Shown one piece after another: positions 39,040 through 48,023 of a stretch of DNA of 60,000 nt. This stretch comes from Tubulanus polymorphus (Eukaryota > Nemertea > Palaeonemertea > Tubulaniformes > Tubulanidae). Each line of letters begins with the position of its first letter. Position 1 is the stretch's first letter. The stretch is from positions 15,243,263-15,303,262 of the forward strand of contig NC_134028.1 in the NCBI RefSeq assembly GCF_964204645.1, in the 5' to 3' direction. The translations under genes and the position numbers were made by a program. Below the pieces are notes generated by a model, which did no database searches, was not told the DNA's origin, and saw only the letters and a program-made list of their open reading frames with translations.

Positions 39040-40081
39040 CTAACCCCTGGACCCTAAAGACCCTAAATCCGATTGAAAAGCTATTCTCTCGAAAACATGT
39101 ATGTACTCACAAAACAATGACTTTAATTCCTCATATTGACAACTTTGAATATTAGAATGATTAATGTTACTTCTGCCATTAGTACTTTTACATTGATCTA
39201 CACGTTTGACAAGATTTAATTCTAAACGACTTTGTAATGATAACACATTAGGGACTTTGCTCTTGACAACTTCACGCTTAAGAGAATACTTTGTCGTTAT
39301 ACATCATTGGAATATCAACTGAGCCAAATGACTCCAATGGTTGACTACCAAACCCATAAATTCTGATGTTTAAAGGCTCAAGCAACGGTTTCATTGACTG
39401 ATAACAACCAAACGAAACAACGTTAGTATCTCACCTGTCTCAATGTTAAAATTTACAAATCCACCTGGTGTCTGAAGCTTAACCTGCCAATCCTTATCGA
39501 CTGGACGATTAGGTCTACATGAAAATATGTAAACACGCTCAAAATGGCTGTACTTTTTTGCAATATCTACACTGTTACAGTGTAGATATTGCAAAAAAAG
39601 TGTTTCCTGTACGCCGGACATCTACCCGGATTATGGGTTGAGCCACAATTGTGACGAGACGATTGTGACACTCTATTACGCTACGAGAGTGACCACCTCT
39701 ATTTGCGAATTGCGGAGCCCTTCGCTGTGAACCTCTATTAGTATACGGACTACGACTAAGCGAACGACCACGATTTGTCGGATTATACACGCGACCGCGA
39801 TTGGACGGAAATGATCCTCGTCTCCTACCACGTTGATAATCGACATTTGCAGATGCGGATTTGAGTAAACCTCCCTTGTCTGTTGTTGTTGTTCATACAG
39901 TTGAGCTTTGCTAACGATATCGTCTAGCGACGTGTCTTCTGTCCCCAACTTTTCTCTCAGTCACGTACACCATTCGATAGCTGAACACAAAGCTGATCGT
40001 TCAGGACTGTACCAGTATAATAGCAATGAGCGGCCAGCTCTTTCAAAGCTGTTAAATATTCGGAAAATTTCTCATTTTCTA
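39040..40081 (-). pseudogene. Gypsy retrotransposon: gag C-part, zinc knuckle, protease-RT linker
   Basis: In minus-strand order: a gag segment (KFSEYLTALKELAAHC, then LNDQLCVQLSNGVRD and DIVSKAQLYEQQQQ); a zinc-knuckle-like NCGSTHNPGRCPAYRK near 39610-39650; and a protease-to-RT linker (IRIYGFGSQPLESFG near 39350, then RLELNLVKRVD near 39215). Stops and frameshifts are frequent. A short palindrome (TTGCAATATCTACACTG and its complement, near 39560-39600) interrupts the reading just after the zinc knuckle. It ends before any RT core. Gag's middle and N-terminal parts lie at 40734-40861 and 59311-59516, separated by later insertions. Confidence 0.75.
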
Positions 40082-40733
40082 CCCCAGTGAAGTTCATTAC
40101 TTGTTCCTTATTCCATTACTTATTGAGAATTCATCTCCCAATAAGGAACAACTAACATGTTACTTGTTCCTTATTCAGATTTTCTTGTTACTTATTGAGA
40201 ATAAGTAACAAGTAACATGTTACTTGTTCCTTATTGGGAAATTAATTCTCAATAAGTAACAAGAAAATCTGAATAAGGAACAAGTAACATATTACTTGTT
40301 CCTTATTGGGGGATGAATTCTCAATAAGTAATGGAATAAGTAACAAGTAATGAACTTCACTGGGGTGAACAAGTAACATGTTACTTGTTCCTTGTTCCTT
40401 ATTCAGATTTTTTTCGTCTTTACCGGTTCAATTTTCGTAACTTATTGAGAATTCATGTCCCAATAAGGAACAAGTAACTTGTTCCTTGTTCCTTATTCAG
40501 ATTTTCGTCTTTACCGGTTCAATTTTCGTTACTTATTGAGAATTCATCGCCCAATAAGGAACAAGTAACTTGTTCCTTGTTCCTTATTCAGATTTTCGTC
40601 TTTACCGGTTCAATTTTCGTTACTTGAGAATTCATCGCCCAATAAGGAACAAGTTAGGCCTACTTGTTCCTTATTGGGCGATGAATTCCGAATAAGTAAT
40701 TGAATAAGTAACAAGTAATGAACTTCACTGGGG
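40082..40733. repeat. Palindromic array inserted in Gypsy gag
   Basis: Terminal inverted ends CCCCAGTGAAGTTCATTACT (40082) and the complement ending CACTGGGG (40733). The interior is made of repeated TTACTTGTTCCTTATT, GAATTCTCAATAAGTAAC and CGTCTTTACCGGTTCAATTT words in both orientations, with an internal copy of the end at about 40350-40375. The TIR-bounded element has evidently been internally reduplicated. No convincing target duplication. Confidence 0.8.
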
Positions 40734-40870
40734 TCATTTACTTTCTGTTTCCTGTCTTGAAACTGGGTGATGTAACCTTTGCGCAAGCGTTTTGGTTCAA
40801 AGTAATCATCAAATGCCTTGATCACTCAAGTATAGATTTTCTTCTGTTCTTCAGTTAGGCCCAGATTATG
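40734..40870 (-). pseudogene. Gypsy gag, middle fragment
   Basis: The minus-strand frame reads HNLGLTEEQKKIY, a stop, then AFDDYFEPKRLRKGY and TQFQDRKQKVND, matching the Gypsy gag core (F-x-P-K, then FxxRxQ). It is cut on one side by the palindromic array and on the other by the 9-bp-TSD transposon. The gag text resumes beyond that transposon at 59311. The duplicated CAGATTATG (40862-40870 and 59311-59319) lies inside the gag sequence. Confidence 0.75.
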
Positions 40871-40974
40871 CGGTGTTGTCATATCGCGGAATCGCGGAAT
40901 TTACAAAAAACAGAATTTCTTCATTTTCACTATATATAGTAACCGCGTTTTATAGCACCCTGAGATTTCCGCAT

Positions 40975-40980
40975 CACAAG
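40975..40980. repeat. Polinton target-site duplication, left
   Basis: CACAAG, repeated exactly at 58145-58150 next to the other terminus. Six bases is the Polinton norm. Confidence 0.97.
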
Positions 40981-41070
40981 AGTAATTAGAAGATGGCGTT
41001 TTCAGATCAGAGTACGAGAGTACGAGACACCACTCATCACCACAAGTAATTTTTTTTCCTAATAAATGGG
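40981..41070 (+). repeat. Polinton terminal inverted repeat, left (90 bp)
   Basis: Identical over 90 bp to the complement of 58055-58144. It contains a GAGTACGAGAGTACGAGAC internal repeat. It ends with a T8 run and CCTAATAAATGGG, so the repeat carries the start signal and start codon of the terminal gene on each side. Confidence 0.97.
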
Positions 41071-41392
41071 AGATAGAAAAGCATTCTTAGCAACAATAAA
41101 TAACAGAATAAAACCAGCAAAAAAACAATTTGAAATAAAAAAGTTAGTTGATGTTACAAAAGAAATTGAACATAAAATATTGAAATTAGAAAAGATAAAA
41201 ACTAAATATGGAGAGAAAGTATCAGCTAATTTAAGCTACTGTAATGTTAGTACATCGCGAGAATTTAAAGTGTTTTTACCCGATAAATGGGTTTCATTGA
41301 GTACGGAGGAATTGAAAGATTTAGTAGGATTTAAAATAATATATCATGGGAAAAATGAAGACGGTCATCATGATTTAGAAATTGTTGATTAA
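41066..41392 (+). CDS. Small Polinton protein, unknown
   Basis: 108 residues, starting with the ATG inside the terminal repeat. A Lys-rich N-terminal helical half (residues 5-55, with VTKEIEHKILKLEKIKTKYG) precedes a compact C-terminal half (YCNVSTSREFKVFLPDKWVS, then LVGFKIIYHG and HDLEIVD). The pattern of a basic region followed by F-x-V-x-LPxxW and a short Gly/acidic end is reminiscent of small Polinton and virophage proteins of unknown role. A nucleic-acid-binding role is only a guess. It is separated from its neighbours by about 970 bp of non-coding DNA. Confidence 0.65.
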   Translation: MGDRKAFLATINNRIKPAKKQFEIKKLVDVTKEIEHKILKLEKIKTKYGEKVSANLSYCNVSTSREFKVFLPDKWVSLSTEELKDLVGFKIIYHGKNEDGHHDLEIVD

Positions 41393-41400
41393 ATAAGAAA

Positions 41401-42281
41401 TAAAAATAATGAATATCTAGAATCCAAAATGACCTTAGTCGTTTTATAAACAACTACAATCATACAGTACATCTGTTACATATTATTATAAGAGAGTGCT
41501 TCATTTGAATATTGATCAATCAAACAGGTGTTGCACAACGTTGTTGTTATAATAAGCCCGTAGTACATACAACACACACAAACCAGTTAGCTGGTATTGA
41601 ATTACTGCGTTTTCATTAGTTGCTGAAAACGAGGTTTATTTAAATTAGCTCGGCCGTGACGACAGGAGGATAGTCATCATTCTCTCGTGATTAAAAGGAA
41701 TATTTCAATGTTTTTACGGTAAGTTTTAGCAAAATTGCCCTATCCTCGACCTACAGAGTTTTCAGGGGATAAGCATCCCATTATTGAAAGGCGCCACGGG
41801 ACGCTTATCCCCCGTCATTTCTACTTACACCCCCGGAGACCCACGTCAACCGGGATCTCCTTCAATGATTGGTAGAAATCACATTATATTAAAGGCGCCT
41901 AATGTAATTTCTACCAATCTCGAAATTCGAAACCGAAGGAGAAACCCGGAGAGTGGACGAAGGTGCATTTTCAAAATGCCTCTGCTGGCCAGAGCTACTC
42001 CAGTGGTTGAATGAATTGCCTTATATACTTAGCTAAAACACCTAAGTAAATGTTGTTGGTGCTAAAAAAATATGTGAAATTTGAAATTATAAATTATTCC
42101 GAATGAAAAGAATGTAAGAATGAAAACTGATAAGTGAATTATGTATTTTTAACTTAATTATGATATAATTTTTAATCAAATTAGTAATCAATTACTATGT
42201 TAATTGATTAACAAATTCAAATATTCAAATAAAAACAAAATAAATTAATAAAAATAATGAATATCTAGAATCCGAAATGAC
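41401..42281. repeat. 33-bp direct repeat bounding a foreign-looking segment
   Basis: The same 33 bases (one mismatch) occur at 41401-41433 and 42249-42281, both beginning TAAAAATAATGAATATCTAG. The roughly 815 bp between them include a GC-richer part (about 41560-42000) unlike the rest of the element. That part has an inverted pair GATTGGTAGAAAT/ATTTCTACCAATC near 41869-41920. It looks like an insertion or a captured segment; no gene was recognised in it. Confidence 0.7.
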
Positions 42282-42364
42282 TTATCTGGACAATTTAATT
42301 GCTCCGCATAGATAGACAAAAGTAGTGAGATATTCAATTATTTTTTTGCTTTTTTTCTAAAATA

Positions 42365-42733
42365 TTAATCCATTTTTTTTATTATCAATTTTGGAATTTC
42401 AGAAGTATTTTCATTTTTGATAGCAGTTGTTTCAGAATTACTAATATCATGAATTTTATTTGATTTCTTATACCAATTACACCCAATCAAAATGAATACA
42501 ATTACAAATCCAACTGTAAAATATAAATATTTATCAAATATTCTATTATCAGAAGGAGTAGAAATAACAATATTTTCACCATTTTTATTAACATTTTTAT
42601 TACTTATTTTTTCTTTTACAGCTTTTTTATATTCTTGTGATTTAATTCCTAATTGTCGAGACCATTCAATTTGTTTCTGAGTTCTCGGTTTTTTCTTCAC
42701 AGTTAATTCCTTCACTTCTTTCACCTCGCTCAT
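42365..42733 (-). CDS. Polinton small single-pass membrane protein
   Basis: 122 residues, homologous to 5340-5708. Basic N-terminus with KKKPRTQKQIEWSRQLG, polar linker, one transmembrane segment (about residues 70-86, YLYFTVGFVIVFILIGC) and a polar tail. It overlaps the end of the upstream 201-residue gene by 68 bp in a different frame; the overlap is much longer than in the left element. The start at 42733 is preceded by TAATAAATG. Last gene of the long minus-strand block. Function unknown. Confidence 0.78.
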   Translation of the reverse strand: MSEVKEVKELTVKKKPRTQKQIEWSRQLGIKSQEYKKAVKEKISNKNVNKNGENIVISTPSDNRIFDKYLYFTVGFVIVFILIGCNWYKKSNKIHDISNSETTAIKNENTSEIPKLIIKKMD

Positions 42734-43271
42734 TTATTATAGAAATATTTTTACTTTCAATATTTGAAAATGTTATAACCCCAGTTGATAATAATGTCAT
42801 AAATCCACCTAATTGAAATGATAAATATCCAATCCATTTATTTAATTCAGTCATAACTAAATAGTCATTTTTTAAATCGGAATATAATCTATTTTCATTT
42901 TCAATTGGTAGTATATAATTACATAATTTACTATAACCTTTTACTACATTTTCTGATATCGCGTCATTAATTCTAGCTGTTCTCGCGGCTTCATAAATCT
43001 TAAATAATCTAATAATTTCATCTGATTTCATTGTATCTAATTCATTATAAGTTAAATTTTTACCGACAAAATTTTTACATTTTCCAGATGCTATTAATAT
43101 TTCTAATTGATGTTTACAGAAAAGATAATATTCATAATTATTATTTGTTGTAACATTATTTAAAGCACCATCATCTGGAGTTAATTTTGTTTCTGTTATT
43201 CCTAAATCATCTAAAGTTTTTTCAATTGAAACATCACCATTTTTAGATTTTATTTTCTTTTCACCTCCCAT
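42666..43271 (-). CDS. Conserved Polinton protein, unknown function
   Basis: 201 residues, homologous to 5701-6303 (roughly half of residues alike). LDDLGI near residue 22, YEYYLFCKHQLEILIASGK in the first third, and a hydrophobic C-terminal segment WIGYLSFQLGGFMTLLSTGV (about 141-160). The start carries the strong signal T7-GTTA-TATAAATG. The gene overlaps the membrane-protein gene behind it in both Polintons, so the two products probably act together. No catalytic pattern of the Polinton protease is present. Confidence 0.78.
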   Translation of the reverse strand: MGGEKKIKSKNGDVSIEKTLDDLGITETKLTPDDGALNNVTTNNNYEYYLFCKHQLEILIASGKCKNFVGKNLTYNELDTMKSDEIIRLFKIYEAARTARINDAISENVVKGYSKLCNYILPIENENRLYSDLKNDYLVMTELNKWIGYLSFQLGGFMTLLSTGVITFSNIESKNISIINERGERSEGINCEEKTENSETN

Positions 43272-43540
43272 TTATATAACAAAAAAATTAATTGTGTGAT
43301 GTTGCAACTAGAATTTAACTAGAATTCAACTAGATTAACAAGCTAGTTGAAATATTGTTAAATCTAGTTGATTTTTGTTTCAACTACTAACAACTAGAAT
43401 TCAACTATAATGTAACTATAATTAAAATAGATTAACAAGCTAGTTAAAATATTGTTAAATCTATTTGATTTTTGTTACAACTACCAATAACTAGAATTCA
43501 ACTAGATTAACAAACTAATTGAATTTAAATAAATTCATAT
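43272..43540. promoter_or_regulatory. CTAGTTGAA repeat array upstream of the 201-residue gene
   Basis: Two to three degenerate units of about 115 bp with ACTAGAATTCAACTAGATT and AACAAGCTAGTTGAAATATT; many words are complementary to one another and could form hairpins. It fills the only long gap inside the minus-strand block. The left Polinton has a related gap at the same place (6304-6550). Candidate regulatory region, replication element or recombination site. Confidence 0.5.
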
Positions 43541-44131
43541 TTAAATGGGTGTTGTAATAAATAGTAATTTTGATCTTTTAATATTTTTCAACTCATCCAT
43601 ATATTCATTATGTAAATCATGTGGAATAATATCATTTTCCTCAAGTGCATTTTTCATCGATTTTCTATCTTTATTGTAGAATAAAACTAGAAATCTAATG
43701 TTTTCTCTAAAGTCTTTAACAATTGAATTATATTTTTGATTTAAAACCCAAGTTGTTATCCCAAAATGTCTCCCAGAGAAAGCTAAATAGCATAATTCAC
43801 TTTCTCTAACTTTTGAATCATGTAAATTTGCACAATCATCTATGATAAATAATGTATTTGATCCTTTATAAATATCAATTGCTATTTTTATACAATTATC
43901 TAAATTTTCTTTTACTGTTTTAGGATCTAATATAATAAATTTATTATTTCTAGTAATATTTCTATCATAAGTTTGATTAAATTCATATGTTGGACAAAAT
44001 AATACTATATTATCAAAATAGTTTTTGTAAATAGTTTCTAATAAATTTAATATAAAATAAGTTTTTCCACAATTTGTTACACCAGAAATTAACATATTAT
44101 GAGGCTCAAATATGAATAATTCCTTATTCAT
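43541..44131 (-). CDS. Polinton packaging ATPase (FtsK/HerA-type), tail frameshifted
   Basis: 196 residues. Walker A is GVTNCGKT (17-24) and Walker B is LFIIDD (94-99), followed by SGRHFGITTWVLNQKYN, a conserved sensor-like region in this family. It would pump element DNA into capsids. The core is intact, but a one-base insertion near 43560 replaces the normal last dozen residues; the expected ending is visible in the next frame and matches the left copy. The gene begins immediately after the integrase stop codon (44132). Confidence 0.88.
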   Translation of the reverse strand: MNKELFIFEPHNMLISGVTNCGKTYFILNLLETIYKNYFDNIVLFCPTYEFNQTYDRNITRNNKFIILDPKTVKENLDNCIKIAIDIYKGSNTLFIIDDCANLHDSKVRESELCYLAFSGRHFGITTWVLNQKYNSIVKDFRENIRFLVLFYNKDRKSMKNALEENDIIPHDLHNEYMDELKNIKRSKLLFITTPI

Positions 44132-45259
44132 TTATATATTTTTAATTTTACTTGATAATATCCATTCATTAAATTTATCTGGCCATCCAACCCATTTTAC
44201 TAAAGAATATTTTTTTCTTTTAATAGTTTTTGTTTTTAATACTTTTTCAATTTTATATTCTTGTTCTAGATTTTCAGTAGTTAAACTTAATTCTTCTTCG
44301 TAAAAGTAACCATCAACTTCTTCACCATCTAAATCTTCTAATTTATAGACATATGGTTTTGTTGTTATTACCTTTTTTATTTTATATATTTCCCTAGTAA
44401 AATTTCGATCGTATCCTTTGTCAAATATCTTTTTATACTTAGATATTCTAACATTTTGACCAACTTTAAATTTAGGTTCACCAAAATCATCTACAAGAAA
44501 TGCTCCATATAAATTATTCCAAACAATTTCAGCATTTTCAGGTTTTCTAGCATCAATAGGTTTCATTCCAATAGAAGAATGATAAGAATTATTATATCCT
44601 TCTATCAATTTTGGTAAAACATCAATCCATTTAAAAGTATTATTTGCTGTAAAATATTTCCACATTCTTGTTCTTAATGTTCTATTAAATCGTTCAACAA
44701 CTGCTGCTTTTTTATCTGATTTTGTTGAAAAATATTTAATATTATGATTATCTAAGAGTTCATGAACAAGTGAATTATCAAATTCTTTTCCATCATCAAA
44801 TTGTATTTTTTCTGGTTTTAGTTTATCATCCGAAAGAAATTTTCTTAAAACATTTGATGTTTGTACAGCATCTTTTCTATAAAGTGGGAAGCTCCATACA
44901 TAACGACTAAAAATATCAATTATATTCAATAACCACCAATAATCATCATTATCTTTCTTAACATTTTTCATATCAATTAAATCTCCTTGCCACTGTTGAT
45001 CTACATAACTTACCATAGTTTTACGAGTTTTATATTTTCTAACAATTTTTTTATGTGTTGTATATGTTGGTTGTTCTAACATAAATTCATTTATATCTTT
45101 ATATTTAACTAAATTTTGTGGGATTATCTTATCTAATTTATCTTGTTTTACTTTACGCCATATATTTTTAGTAGAAGAATAAGCAACCGAACTCTCAGGG
45201 TTGTAATATAAATTTCTTAAATATTGTTCTTTAGTATTAGGAGTTTTTTTACCACTCAT
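44132..45259 (-). CDS. Polinton retroviral-type integrase with chromodomain
   Basis: 375 residues, intact. DDE triad: Asp93 (QGDLIDMKN), Asp155 (IQFDDGKEF), Glu189 (VVERFNRTL), with 33 residues between the last two. The C-terminal 44 residues (EYKIEKVLKTKTI to KFNEWI) form a chromodomain-like module. The protein cuts and joins element ends to host DNA, giving 6-bp duplications. The start at 45259 uses the TATATAAATG signal. It lies 31 bp behind the capsid gene. It differs considerably from the integrase at 4230-5333, although the capsid genes of the two elements are nearly identical. Confidence 0.95.
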   Translation of the reverse strand: MSGKKTPNTKEQYLRNLYYNPESSVAYSSTKNIWRKVKQDKLDKIIPQNLVKYKDINEFMLEQPTYTTHKKIVRKYKTRKTMVSYVDQQWQGDLIDMKNVKKDNDDYWWLLNIIDIFSRYVWSFPLYRKDAVQTSNVLRKFLSDDKLKPEKIQFDDGKEFDNSLVHELLDNHNIKYFSTKSDKKAAVVERFNRTLRTRMWKYFTANNTFKWIDVLPKLIEGYNNSYHSSIGMKPIDARKPENAEIVWNNLYGAFLVDDFGEPKFKVGQNVRISKYKKIFDKGYDRNFTREIYKIKKVITTKPYVYKLEDLDGEEVDGYFYEEELSLTTENLEQEYKIEKVLKTKTIKRKKYSLVKWVGWPDKFNEWILSSKIKNI

Positions 45260-45289
45260 TTATATATCCTTAATTTTAACTTTATATTT

Positions 45290-46537
45290 CTAATATTGAA
45301 TACTATCTAATTGTGAATTTACAATATTTAATTGTGCGTCAGATATAATATAAATGTGCATTTTAAAATTTTTGATTCCTTTATTCTTTTTCATGAATAA
45401 TTGTATTCCATCTTTAGTGTTCTGTAGTTTTTTTCCAGAACCATGTAATGAATTATCTTCTGTTGTTCTAAAATCTAACCATAATGCATATTTATTACCG
45501 GTATAATAATCAATTTGATTAATATTACAATTTTCAAATGATTTTACTTTTTCATTCATAAAATGTTTTCTAATTTCTGGCCATTGATCAATCATTCTCA
45601 TTCCTTGACAAAATATTTTATTCGCTATTCCTTCAATTGTTATTTCTACTTTTGTTATTTCAGGATTATAATAATTATCAACATTTATTGCACCATTAGA
45701 ATATGTTGCAATAGTAAAAAATATTAATATACCTTTAATAGATCTTCTTGGGAAAATAATATTCTCATTAATTATTTCATCATTTGCATTGATAGTTACA
45801 GTTTTAAATTTATCAATATAATCATATAATAATGAAAATCCTTGATTGTATTGAGTTTGAATTGTGCTAGCAATATTTTCATTAGTTACTGTGTTATATT
45901 CTAAACATATATTCGATAATTTATAACCCATATCTTTAACAACGCTAGATAATACAATTTAATTTACAGGAGCAAATGTTATCTCAAATATAATATCTTC
46001 TTGAATTGCGTATTTATATAAAGGTGCATTATTATTTATCAATTCAAAGTCTAATGGAATTTTATATTTGCTTCCATAAATCTTTTTAATCAAATTATCT
46101 ACACCATTATTTACTACTGCGTTATTGGCTTCAGATCTTAATTTATTTTGGTTTTCTGATTGAATTCCTTGAAATATCATATTATTTCTATTTTCTTTAG
46201 TTAACCATAAATCTTTATAATGTGAAAATAAATTATAATCATCTAATGAGAAAACTGTTTCTGGACCAATCTTTATTGTTAACTTTTTAATCAAATATCT
46301 TCCAACATTATCAACAACATAATTATTATTATTACCGATTACTTTTATATCGGCTGATAAATAAATACTGTTTGGAACATAAAAAGTATTTTGTGTTAAT
46401 TGAGGGATTCTAACGTATAAAGTTTCATCGGGATTAATATTTGAAGGGTTATGAGTAATTATATGATGTGATCTTTCTGCTTTAATAGCATTAGATATTC
46501 TATGATTCTTCGAAGGACTTATATAACTCCCACTCAT
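45290..46537 (-). pseudogene. Polinton major capsid protein, one nonsense codon
   Basis: Double jelly-roll major capsid protein that would build the icosahedral shell. The first part (46537-45959, 192 residues from MSGSYISPSKNH) and the second part (from 45958, open to 45290) are in one frame, separated by a single in-frame TAA at 45959-45961. The left copy has no stop at that point. Otherwise the text is complete. The start carries T7-GTT-AAATAAATG. Because only one codon interrupts it, inactivation is recent, unless the stop is read through. Confidence 0.9.
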
Positions 46538-46562
46538 TTATTTAACAAAAAAATTAATTATT
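46538..46562 (-). promoter_or_regulatory. Late-promoter-like start signal of the capsid gene
   Basis: The minus strand reads AATTAATTTTTTTGTTAAATA, then AATG. The pattern of T-run, 3-6 base spacer and TAWATAAATG recurs at the starts of most genes of this element (43271, 48007, 49352, 49803, 50245, 50486, 50846, 51615, 51684 and both terminal repeats) and at 1385 in the left element. Confidence 0.6.
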
Positions 46563-46639
46563 TATTTTTTATCATGTTTACTTGATATTTTTTGATATCA
46601 TATTCACTAACCCAAAAATAATAGCACTTACAACTGTAA

Positions 46640-48007
46640 TTAAAAATAAAATAATATGTTCAGCAGCAAAGTTAATAATGTTTCAGATTTCAATATAAAA
46701 CCAACAATTGAAGCAATAATTCCTGGCAATGCTGCAGCAGATTTTTTAGATAGTTCCCATAAATATTTTGCTAATTTTTTTAAAAAACCATCCTTAACTT
46801 TATCTTGTATAGAATTATTTCCTGGAGGTTTATCTGGTTTATTTGGAGTAGATTTCAAAGCATTTGATATTGCTAAACCAATTGTTGTAAATAACATAGT
46901 TACAGCTGTTAGAATTGAAAGAATTGTTATTCCTTCTAATTTAAATAATAACTTCATCCTGTCTTTTAATGATATTTCAGAATTTGGTTTAATCAACAAA
47001 TCTTTAAAAATAACTTTTAATCTATTAATATTATAATCATATGATTTTAATAATAATTTAATTTCTTCTTTCTGTACTTCTAAATTATCTTTTAAATTAC
47101 TAATTTCTTTTTCTAAACGTAATTCTTTTTGCCTATATTCTATTTCATCAATTACTTGATGATCTAAATCAGACTTTAATTGTTCTATTTCTTTATTTTT
47201 ATCAGTTAATTCTTTTTCCAAATACATAATTTTTTGATCTCTTATACTTTTATTATGTGCAATTTTATCAGATGCAAGTCTTATACTAATAATTTCTCTA
47301 ATTGCTTTATCAGAAAATATATCTAAATCTTCTAATTCTTGATCTGTTGCATCAAATAATCCATTCGGTAAAAGTTTTTCAATTGGAACTTTATTTGATC
47401 TAAGTTTACTATTTTTGGAAGTTATATTCTGTTCAGAAGTTGTTTCTGTTTCTGATTTCTTTTTGATTATTTCAAATAATTCATTAATTCTTTGTTTAAA
47501 TACATCTATATTATCATCTATTTCTTTTTGTGTAACATCAGTTATTTCATTACTATTACTTATTATTTTAATTCTATCTGGTTTTAATTTTTCTAAAGTT
47601 GATTCTGATAATATTTTATTTTTATTATTTTTATAAGTGATATCAATATAATAATCACCTTTCAAACGATAATAACATTTACCATTATCTAAAAATTTCA
47701 ATTGATCTGCTAAAAGTCCAACGTCTTCATCATTTATGTTAAAATTAGATTTTTCAATTAAATCTTCTAATTTAGGTATTTTGTTTAAATTATCTAAATC
47801 TTGTTTTACTAAATCTGGGTCTAAATTTTCAGGATTTAATTGTGATTCAGCATTTTTAATATAATCAGGCATATTCAAATTATTATTATATTCTGGCTCA
47901 TTACCATCATTAAAACTTGTTTCATCAAAATCAGGTGGTTGTTCATCAGTTATGTTAGGTTCATCAAAAGGATCCATTCCAATATCTTCTCCACCTTCTA
48001 CATCCAT
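46640..48007 (-). CDS. Polinton coiled-coil membrane protein, C-terminus frameshifted
   Basis: 455 residues. Acidic N-terminus (residues 1-45, GGEDIGMDPFDEPNITDEQP); middle region with YYRLKGDYYIDITYKN; long charged coiled coil at about 250-340; a hydrophobic segment at about 364-386 (ITILSILTAVTMLFTTIGLA); a Pro-rich linker; and another hydrophobic helix (AALPGIIASIVGFI). A 4-bp deletion near 46675 relative to the left copy replaces the last roughly 30 residues. Large coiled-coil membrane proteins next to the capsid gene occur in Polintons; the role is unknown. Starts with T7-ATTA-TATAAATG. Confidence 0.75.
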   Translation of the reverse strand: MDVEGGEDIGMDPFDEPNITDEQPPDFDETSFNDGNEPEYNNNLNMPDYIKNAESQLNPENLDPDLVKQDLDNLNKIPKLEDLIEKSNFNINDEDVGLLADQLKFLDNGKCYYRLKGDYYIDITYKNNKNKILSESTLEKLKPDRIKIISNSNEITDVTQKEIDDNIDVFKQRINELFEIIKKKSETETTSEQNITSKNSKLRSNKVPIEKLLPNGLFDATDQELEDLDIFSDKAIREIISIRLASDKIAHNKSIRDQKIMYLEKELTDKNKEIEQLKSDLDHQVIDEIEYRQKELRLEKEISNLKDNLEVQKEEIKLLLKSYDYNINRLKVIFKDLLIKPNSEISLKDRMKLLFKLEGITILSILTAVTMLFTTIGLAISNALKSTPNKPDKPPGNNSIQDKVKDGFLKKLAKYLWELSKKSAAALPGIIASIVGFILKSETLLTLLLNILFYF

Positions 48008-48023
48008 TTATATAATAAAAAAA

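Noticed and set aside
46656-47036. Plus-strand frame antisense to the coiled-coil gene (and the 911-1420 minus-strand frame in the left element)
   Set aside because: Pure shadow of the coiled-coil gene in another frame; AT-rich hydrophobic codons give long antisense frames.
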